Shown here piece after piece: positions 7,172 through 12,396 of a stretch of 12,396 bases of DNA. Position numbers and translations under genes: made by a program. This DNA comes from Spirosoma sp. (GTDB lineage Bacteria; Bacteroidota; Bacteroidia; Cytophagales; Spirosomataceae). Within the stretch, counting starts at the first letter, position 1. Each line of letters opens with the position of its first letter. The stretch is from positions 1 through 12,396 of the forward strand of contig JANXVQ010000798.1 of NCBI GenBank assembly GCA_025351545.1. Reading direction: 5' to 3'. The notes under the pieces are model-generated. The model was not told where the DNA came from. It saw only the letters and a list, made by a program, of their open reading frames with translations, and did no database searches.

Positions 7172-8074
7172 ATGTCTACACAGATTTTAGTGATCGGCAG
7201 TTCAAACACCGACATGGTTGTTAAGGCCGATAGGTTACCGGCACCGGGAGAAACCGTCCTTGGCGGTACGTTTTTGATGAACCCCGGTGGCAAAGGGGCA
7301 AATCAGGCGGTTGCAGCCGCCCGGCTTGGTGGGCGGGTAACCTTTGTGGCTAAAGTTGGCAATGATATATTTGGTCAACAGGCAGTTACTGGATTTCGGG
7401 AAGAAGGGATTAACACGGCTTATATACTGACCGATGCCAGCCATCCGTCGGGAGTGGCGCTCATTAATGTTGACGCAACCGGCGAGAACTGCATTACAGT
7501 TGCACCCGGCGCTAATGCCCACCTTCTGCCTGCCGAAACGGAAACAGCTTTGCAGTCGGCTGAAGCCGATACGCTGGTGTTGCTCCAACTCGAAATTCCA
7601 TTACCAACCGTCGAATATGTGGTTCAGCAAGCCGCTAATCGAGGGGTACGGGTTATTCTTAATCCAGCTCCGGCGCAGGTTCTTCCATCAACCTTATTTC
7701 CGAACTTATTTTTAATTACGCCCAACGAAACCGAAGCCGAATTGCTCACTGGAATCCGCGTTACAGACGTACCCACCGCCCAACAAGCCTCGAGGAAACT
7801 ACACGAAATGGGCGTAGCTAATGTAATCATTACTCTCGGCTCGAAAGGAGCTTATGTGTATTCGGATAACCAGGGCCAACTCATCCCGACCGTAGCCGTT
7901 AAAGCGGTGGATAGCACGGCGGCCGGTGATTGTTTCAATGGCGCCCTAACAGTGGGTTTGTCAGAAGGTCAATCGTTGCCCGATGCCATAGCATTTGCCT
8001 GCAAAGCCGCTTCTATTTCGGTTACGCGTATGGGTGCTCAGGCGTCGATGCCAAAACGTAGCGAAGTCGGGTAA
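7172..8074 (+). CDS. rbsK: Ribokinase (PfkB family)
   Basis: This 300-residue cytoplasmic enzyme phosphorylates D-ribose to ribose 5-phosphate, feeding the pentose phosphate pathway and nucleotide synthesis. PfkB-family marks are all present: N-terminal GSSNTD (9-14), sugar-binding GGKGANQA (39-46), NPAP (164-167), NETE (185-188) for metal and phosphate, and the ATP/anion-hole signature DSTAAGD (247-253) with catalytic base Asp253. The C-terminal GAQASMP is typical of RbsK. Length is normal for the family. Ribose is the best substrate guess, although close relatives act on deoxyribose or other sugars. It heads a plus-strand cluster with an exported ADP-ribosylglycohydrolase-like gene 56 bp downstream, a context that fits use of ribose released from ribosyl compounds. 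There is no Shine-Dalgarno sequence before the ATG. Confidence 0.93.
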   Translation: MSTQILVIGSSNTDMVVKADRLPAPGETVLGGTFLMNPGGKGANQAVAAARLGGRVTFVAKVGNDIFGQQAVTGFREEGINTAYILTDASHPSGVALINVDATGENCITVAPGANAHLLPAETETALQSAEADTLVLLQLEIPLPTVEYVVQQAANRGVRVILNPAPAQVLPSTLFPNLFLITPNETEAELLTGIRVTDVPTAQQASRKLHEMGVANVIITLGSKGAYVYSDNQGQLIPTVAVKAVDSTAAGDCFNGALTVGLSEGQSLPDAIAFACKAASISVTRMGAQASMPKRSEVG

Positions 8075-8130
8075 TCATTTGATAATTAACCGTTAAATAG
8101 CCATTTATTTACTCCTTAATCTCATTTCCC

Positions 8131-9693
8131 ATGAAACCTTTTCTCTTATCAGTCCTGATGCTAACCTTGCTATCAGCGACAACGCTTCCGGTCAGGCCGC
8201 GCAACGTGATTCCTAAAACGGTTACGGTATCCAAATCGGCCCTTCAGGATAAAATCAAAGGGGGCTGGGCCGGTCAGCTCATTGGATGCACCTTCGGCGG
8301 GCCAACGGAATTTCGATTTACGGGCACCATGATCAATGATTATCAGCCCATTCCGTGGTACGATGGCTATATTAAGCACACGATGCTCAATACACCCGGT
8401 CTCTACGACGACATTTATATGGACCTGACGTTTGTGGATGTATTTGAGCGTAAAGGCATCGACGCTCCCGTTGCCGAACATGCCAACGCCTATGCAAACG
8501 CGGGCTACATGCTCTGGCACGCCAACCAGGCGGGTCGATATAATCTCCTGAATGGCATGAAAGCGCCGGAGTCGGGGCATTGGCTAAATAACCCCCATGC
8601 CGATGATATTGATTTTCAGATTGAAGCCGATTTTTCGGGACTGATGGCACCCGGAATGCCAAATACGGCCGTAAAAATTGGTGATCCCATTGGCCATATC
8701 ATGAACTACGGCGATGGCTGGTATGGCGGAGCTTATGTTGGGGCGATGTATTCACTGGCGTTTGTTTCGACCGATATTAATTACATTGTCAAAGAGGCCC
8801 TAAAAACGATTCCGCCACAAAGCACCTTTTACCAGTGCATTGCCGATGTGATTAAATGGCATGAGCAGTTTCCCAACGATTGGAAACGCAACTGGTTTGA
8901 GATTCAGCGAAAGTGGTCTGATGAAGTGGGTTGCCCCGATGGCGTGTTTCGCCCGTTTAACATTGATGCCAAAATAAACTCAGCGTACATTGTGCTGGGC
9001 TTACTATATGGCGGGGGCGATTTCACAAAAACGATGGAGATCAGCACCCGCGCCGGGCAGGATTCTGACTGCAATCCGGCTTCGGCGGGCGGTATTCTGG
9101 GTACTATGCTTGGCTACAACAAGATACCTGCTTACTGGAAACAAGGTCTGAAAGAAGCCGAGGATATTGATTTCAAGTACACGACCATGTCGCTGAATGA
9201 TGTGTATTCAATGGGCATGAAACACGCCCTGCAAGTGGTGGAACGTAATGGTGGTAAAATTGCCGGAGACCAGGTAACAATTGCCGTACAAACGCCCAAA
9301 GCCGTGCGACTTGAACAAGCGTTTACGGGCCATCATCCCGTGTTGATAAAAAACATTCAGAAAGATTTAGAGAATGAATACAGTGTTGATTTTGAGGGAG
9401 TTGGCTTTGTTCTGCGGGGCGAAGCAAAAACAAAAAACCGGACTGGGTCCAATGCGGATGCAGAAAGCAATTTCGCTTTTACTGCTGACTTATACGTTGA
9501 CGACAAGAAAATAGAAACCGCTAAACTACCCGTCAATTTTACCCGGCGCCGACATGAATTGTTCTGGAAATATCAACTTTCAAAAGGTAAGCATACGGTA
9601 CGGATTAAACTGTTGAATCCTGATACCGAACACGTTGTTCACATGACAGATTTGCTGATCTATAGTGATCAGTCGGTAAAATCGAAGTTGTGA
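8131..9693 (+). CDS. Exported ADP-ribosylglycohydrolase (ARH/DraG) family protein
   Basis: This 520-residue protein has an N-terminal hydrophobic signal sequence (about 1-20) with no lipobox cysteine, so it is probably periplasmic or secreted. The ARH-type all-helical domain covers about 35-370. It begins KIKGGWAGQLIGCTFGG (41-57), with an acidic metal site at YDDIYMDL (92-99, Asp93/Asp94), a glycine-rich GDGWYGGAYVGAMY (194-207), and the C-terminal metal motif GQDSDCNPASAGG (309-321, Asp311/Asp313). The DDT-type first motif of classical ARH is DDI here. The metal-binding Asp residues remain, so hydrolase activity is plausible. Residues about 380-515 form an added beta-rich module resembling a carbohydrate-binding sandwich, with a His/Arg-rich RRRHELFW near its end. 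Family members cleave N- or O-ribosyl bonds of ADP-ribose. Here, beside ribokinase, release of ribose from nucleoside-like or ADP-ribosyl substrates is my inference. The next gene starts 10 bp on. Confidence 0.86.
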   Translation: MKPFLLSVLMLTLLSATTLPVRPRNVIPKTVTVSKSALQDKIKGGWAGQLIGCTFGGPTEFRFTGTMINDYQPIPWYDGYIKHTMLNTPGLYDDIYMDLTFVDVFERKGIDAPVAEHANAYANAGYMLWHANQAGRYNLLNGMKAPESGHWLNNPHADDIDFQIEADFSGLMAPGMPNTAVKIGDPIGHIMNYGDGWYGGAYVGAMYSLAFVSTDINYIVKEALKTIPPQSTFYQCIADVIKWHEQFPNDWKRNWFEIQRKWSDEVGCPDGVFRPFNIDAKINSAYIVLGLLYGGGDFTKTMEISTRAGQDSDCNPASAGGILGTMLGYNKIPAYWKQGLKEAEDIDFKYTTMSLNDVYSMGMKHALQVVERNGGKIAGDQVTIAVQTPKAVRLEQAFTGHHPVLIKNIQKDLENEYSVDFEGVGFVLRGEAKTKNRTGSNADAESNFAFTADLYVDDKKIETAKLPVNFTRRRHELFWKYQLSKGKHTVRIKLLNPDTEHVVHMTDLLIYSDQSVKSKL

Positions 9694-9703
9694 TTTTCAT
9701 TTA

Positions 9704-10933
9704 ATGAACACAGTCATGCTGGCCAGAAATTGCCTGTTTTTTCTCCTGTTGCCGCTATCGGTTTGGGCGCAGAGGTCGGTTATGCCGACCCTGTACGCCG
9801 ATCCGGCGGGCGCATTGCTGGCCTACCGGGAAAACCTGACATTACTCCGGCAGGAGCATCCTACGCATCGCGACTTACCGGACCTGAAATTTTTTCTGTT
9901 CGGAATGGGTGACCGGCTAAAGCTTGTTTACCGCAATGGGCGGCTGCTGAATGCGCTGACAGGAAATATTGAGGAGCAATGGAAGGTGCAACAGGAAATC
10001 ATTGTGCCATCGGCTTATCTGGTGCATCTGGTTCTGGCTGATGGGCAAACGGTACAGATTCAGGAAGATGAAACGGGGATCTGGATTGTTCAGTCCAACA
10101 GACGGACAAAGTTAATTCCGGGTACCCGCAGCCCAATAACGCTGCCACAGTTTACGGGCAAAAAATACGGGGCCATACTTCGCGTGTTGCATCAGGAAAT
10201 ACTTATCAACGTCATTAACGGTCGGCCCGTCCCGAATTTTCTGGTTTACAAAAAAGCATGGTATCGTGATGCCGCTGTGATGGCAATGGCTTTGCGTGAG
10301 ACCGGTAATCTAAACCTGATTCATGACTGGATTATGGCTATCCATCAGCCATTCGACCGTAACAATCACGGCGTTACCGAAGCGGATAACATTGGCGAGG
10401 TGCTGTTTCTGGTATCGCTGGTATCAGATAAAAACCATCCGGTTGTACAGATGATGCTGGACTCGGTCAAGCAATTTCAGCATGAAAACTATATCGTTGG
10501 TAAAACCGATTACACAGAACACCCTGTATTCCAGACCAAATGGCTGAAGTTTGGTCTAAAATCCCTCGACCTCCCCGACCCCTACGTTATTCCAAAGCAC
10601 TATGATAGCTATTCGTCGCTCATCTGGTGGGCGTATACAAATGAGCACGTCGACGGGAAAAGAATCAGTGATATTTCCAGTAGCAACTATCCCTATTTGG
10701 CTTGGGCAGAAGATCATTTTTACCGGCGGTTCCATAACGATGCCGGGCAAAGCACTTCGGGAAAGCGGGGCATTTTGGGCAACATGGATTATCCACTGAG
10801 TTGGGAGCAATTGGCCAGCGAAGCGCATTACCCCGGCCTGACGGTACTGGACAAAGACGTAGTGAAGCAGAAGTTGGCCTTCCCTCATGCCTGGCACGCG
10901 GCCGAAATGTTTTTGCTACTTATCGAGCAGTAA
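9704..10933 (+). CDS. Exported protein of unknown family, alpha/alpha-toroid-like
   Basis: I do not recognise this 409-residue protein as a named family. A signal peptide is clear: Arg8, core CLFFLLLPLSV, likely cleavage after WAQ (21-23). Residues 24-150 look beta-rich, and 155-409 look like repeating helical hairpins. Several segments recall six-hairpin glycosidases of the glycogen-debranching/GH15/GH63 kind: KAWYRDAAVMAMAL with a Trp-Tyr-Arg-Asp loop (184-197), VTEADNIGEVLFL (224-236), YPLSWEQLASEAHY (363-376) and FPHAWHAAEMFLLL (393-406). Acidic residues Asp189, Glu227, Asp228, Glu231 and Glu373 are candidates for catalysis but unproven. It begins 10 bp after the glycohydrolase-like gene and surely shares its transcript. 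Both products are exported, so they probably act on the same extracytoplasmic substrate. A polysaccharide or glycan hydrolase is the best guess. A perfect hairpin follows the stop. Confidence 0.8.
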   Translation: MNTVMLARNCLFFLLLPLSVWAQRSVMPTLYADPAGALLAYRENLTLLRQEHPTHRDLPDLKFFLFGMGDRLKLVYRNGRLLNALTGNIEEQWKVQQEIIVPSAYLVHLVLADGQTVQIQEDETGIWIVQSNRRTKLIPGTRSPITLPQFTGKKYGAILRVLHQEILINVINGRPVPNFLVYKKAWYRDAAVMAMALRETGNLNLIHDWIMAIHQPFDRNNHGVTEADNIGEVLFLVSLVSDKNHPVVQMMLDSVKQFQHENYIVGKTDYTEHPVFQTKWLKFGLKSLDLPDPYVIPKHYDSYSSLIWWAYTNEHVDGKRISDISSSNYPYLAWAEDHFYRRFHNDAGQSTSGKRGILGNMDYPLSWEQLASEAHYPGLTVLDKDVVKQKLAFPHAWHAAEMFLLLIEQ

Positions 10934-10939
10934 AAAAAC

Positions 10940-11000
10940 ACGTCAAGTTAAACAGAGAAGGCGACCCGATTCGAGTCGCCTTCTCTGTTTAACTTGACGT
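10940..11000. terminator. Perfect 26-bp inverted repeat, shared terminator of convergent genes
   Basis: Arms 10940-10965 and 10975-11000 are perfect reverse complements over 26 bp around a 9-base loop, in which a further C-G and G-C pair can form. The hairpin sits 6 bases past the stop of the plus-strand 409-residue gene and 24 bases past the stop of the minus-strand outer-membrane gene. Read on the minus strand, the stem is followed by GT and seven Ts (the A-run at 10932-10938), a good intrinsic terminator. On the plus strand no T-run follows, so termination in that direction is less certain. The stem is far longer than needed for a terminator. Confidence 0.85.
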
Positions 11001-11024
11001 TGATACTATCCTCAGCGTTTATTA

Positions 11025-11660
11025 TTATTTGCGTGAACCGCCAATTGTGATGCCAGCTTTAACACTGAAGTACGTATTCTTAGCCGTTAGCGTGAGCTTG
11101 GTGGCCGCGTTCGTAACACTGGTATCGCTAATCAGATTGTAGTCTGCTTCGACATACAAAATTCCAAACTTAACACCTGCTCTGGCCAACCCACCAAACA
11201 CTACGGTTGCAGGCAATGGATAATAAACAACCGGACTGCCCGACGTTTGATAAGTTTGTTCACTTTTGTCGGAATAGTAAAGACCAGCACCAACTCCTAA
11301 ATAAGGTCTAAAAGCGGTACCCGTATTGATATTATAATTCGCCGTTAAGGCCGCCGACATAATAGACTTAGCCTTACTTGTATAAGGTTTATTGTCAAGA
11401 GCTTCAGGACGCAGGATAAAAGCCTGTTCGAAACGTAAGCCAACTTCCAGATTTCGACTTAGTTCATACTGAGGTTCAATTTTATACACTAAACCCGCTT
11501 TACCTAGATCTGCGATGAAGTCTGTATTAGCCGGTGATGCGTATCCTCCGCCAATAGCTACTTTGAATGGTTTAGCTTTTTGTTTTTTAGCCGGTTTTAC
11601 GGTTTGAGCATTTGCTACGAAGGATAACCCTAATAACATGACAAAGAACAACTTACGCAT
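11025..11660 (-). CDS. Outer-membrane beta-barrel protein (OmpW/OMP_b-brl-like)
   Basis: This 211-residue protein has a signal peptide MRKLFFVMLLGLSFVANA, cleaved before or after Gln19. A Lys-rich linker KPAKKQKAKP (22-31) follows, then alternating hydrophobic/polar strands rich in Gly, Tyr and Phe, as in eight-stranded outer-membrane barrels. Examples are KVAIGGGYASP (33-43), LEVGLRFEQAF, FRPYLGVGAGLYYS, ARAGVKFGILYVEADYN and TYFSVKAGITIGG. YLGVGAGLYY is typical of this broad superfamily. No ligand or enzymatic site is visible. The final residue is Lys, not the aromatic usual for BAM-dependent barrels, so insertion cues may be internal. Three tandem TAA codons end the frame. The gene shares the hairpin terminator with the ribokinase cluster, but being convergent it is not part of it. 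Function beyond a surface barrel cannot be stated. Confidence 0.85.
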   Translation of the reverse strand: MRKLFFVMLLGLSFVANAQTVKPAKKQKAKPFKVAIGGGYASPANTDFIADLGKAGLVYKIEPQYELSRNLEVGLRFEQAFILRPEALDNKPYTSKAKSIMSAALTANYNINTGTAFRPYLGVGAGLYYSDKSEQTYQTSGSPVVYYPLPATVVFGGLARAGVKFGILYVEADYNLISDTSVTNAATKLTLTAKNTYFSVKAGITIGGSRK

Positions 11661-11711
11661 AATGAATTGGGAATTGTGTACTTGGTGATTGATTTTGCTG
11701 CAATTAGCCTT

Positions 11712-11756
11712 GGTTCGGCAAAGATGACCATTTACAAATCATCTGCTTACCGAACC
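11712..11756. promoter_or_regulatory. Inverted repeat upstream of the outer-membrane gene
   Basis: Arm 11712-11727 and arm 11739-11756 pair as GGTTCGG-C-AA-AGATGA against its complement, with one mismatch and a 2-base bulge around an 11-base loop. It lies 51 bases upstream of the outer-membrane gene's start codon, on the promoter side. On the minus strand CATCTTTGC (11718-11726) overlaps it and matches the -7 box TAnnTTTGY except for the first base. A regulator-binding palindrome over the promoter is one reading. The alternative is a terminator for the upstream permease gene, but no T-run follows on the minus strand. Confidence 0.4.
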
Positions 11757-11913
11757 GAACAGATTATTTTGTTTTTAAACCGATGGACCCTTGCAAAGGC
11801 AGATAACAGCCGCCGTTTTTACCTATACAAGTAATGCCTTATTTCCGTTGCAGCCCATTCTTATCCATCCGGCAAAATCATACCCGTTTATCCAGACTCG
11901 TTGACTACAAGCT

Positions 11914-12396
11914 TTATTTTGCCGATATAATCAGCACCAGACCCAGCACATAGCACAGCCCCATGAGTGTCAGGTAACGACCGGAAATGGCGGGGGCTCC
12001 CCGAAATTCGTTCCAAATGAATACGCCCCATAACACAGCCACAATAGTTGCACCCTGGCCCAACCCGTAGCTAATGGCATAGCCAGCCTCTCCCGAGGCC
12101 AGTAGGCTCGATGCCAGACCCAGGCACCAGACCATACCACCCAGCATCCCAATTCGGTGGTTTCGTCGGCTTACATCGCCGTAGCTAATTTCACCATCGG
12201 CAGGCTTGCTCGCAAACCGACGCAGAACCGGCAGAAACAAAGGTGTACTGACTACGACCCCAAACGCAAACGCAACCAAAGCCGTGTAAGGTGTTAGCTG
12301 GCCCGGTGCCGGACGGGCAAAATCCGTAGCCATTGCCCGTGCCACGAAGTAGAAAAAGAAGCTCATCAGAAACCCACCGATCAGCGAAATTACAAT
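11914..12396 (-). CDS. Sugar permease of the GRP/RhaT type (C-terminal part, cut by window edge)
   Basis: The frame is open from the right edge of the window, so the 5' part of the gene lies beyond it. The 160 residues seen are about half of a 330-350-residue transporter. An ATG at 12366 is internal: the codons before it read IVISLIGGFL and continue the same membrane helix. About five hydrophobic helices are visible, ending in a helix and LVLIISAK. The segment SYGLGQGATIVAVLWGVF, followed by IWNEFRG, is typical of the glucose/ribose porter branch of the drug/metabolite transporter superfamily, which includes RbsU- and RhaT-like proteins. It likely imports a sugar across the inner membrane. 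Given the nearby ribokinase, ribose is an attractive but unproven substrate. A general DMT permease annotation is the alternative. The 253-bp gap to the outer-membrane gene contains only the inverted repeat at 11712-11756. Confidence 0.7.
   Translation of the reverse strand: MVISLIGGFLMSFFFYFVARAMATDFARPAPGQLTPYTALVAFAFGVVVSTPLFLPVLRRFASKPADGEISYGDVSRRNHRIGMLGGMVWCLGLASSLLASGEAGYAISYGLGQGATIVAVLWGVFIWNEFRGAPAISGRYLTLMGLCYVLGLVLIISAK

Noticed and set aside
8173..8580. 135-codon minus-strand open frame opposite the ARH-like gene
   Set aside because: It is antisense to the conserved N-terminal ARH motifs, with no start context or domain of its own.
12364..12366. ATG as the true start of the sugar permease gene
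   Set aside because: The frame continues upstream to the window edge with membrane-helix sequence, and the family is about twice as long, so this Met is internal.
1..12396. CRISPR array, tRNA, rRNA, transposase or attachment sites
   Set aside because: No regularly spaced repeats, cloverleaf-like sequences, integrase or transposase motifs were seen; the repeats found are single inverted pairs.

Overview
The window looks like chromosomal DNA from the phylum Bacteroidota, most likely a Cytophagales/Spirosoma-like bacterium. The reasons are protein style, roughly 50% GC, start codons that almost all lack a Shine-Dalgarno sequence, and a TAnnTTTG-type -7 box. There is no rRNA, tRNA or other marker gene here, so the genus is inference. 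Ten protein genes are supported, nine complete and one cut by the right edge. I see no prophage, transposase, CRISPR array or RNA gene.

Left part (1-3929): a minus-strand half-size ABC exporter (33-1883) has a GC-rich hairpin just past its stop. It is divergent from a plus-strand exported thioredoxin-fold protein (2322-3272). The 438-bp gap between them carries a 41-bp imperfect inverted repeat that looks like a dispersed repeat element. A small two-helix membrane protein of the low-affinity iron permease family follows (3420-3929).

Middle part (4022-6958, minus strand): a bacteriophytochrome histidine kinase is followed 111 bp downstream by a heme oxygenase. The oxygenase makes biliverdin, the chromophore the photoreceptor binds, so the pair forms a self-sufficient red/far-red light sensor. 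No response regulator is present in the window.

Right part (7172-12396): divergent from the phytochrome is a plus-strand cluster of three genes. These are a cytoplasmic ribokinase, an exported ADP-ribosylglycohydrolase-like protein with an extra C-terminal domain, and an exported 409-residue protein of no family I recognise that resembles an alpha/alpha-toroid glycosidase fold. The last two are 10 bp apart. The cluster ends at a perfect 26-bp inverted repeat shared with a convergent outer-membrane beta-barrel gene. Beyond it, also on the minus strand, lies the C-terminal half of a GRP/RhaT-type sugar permease. Together ribokinase, exported glycohydrolases and sugar permease suggest scavenging of ribose from outside the cytoplasm (ribosyl compound, free ribose, uptake, ribose 5-phosphate). 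This hypothetical pathway is the most interesting content of the window.
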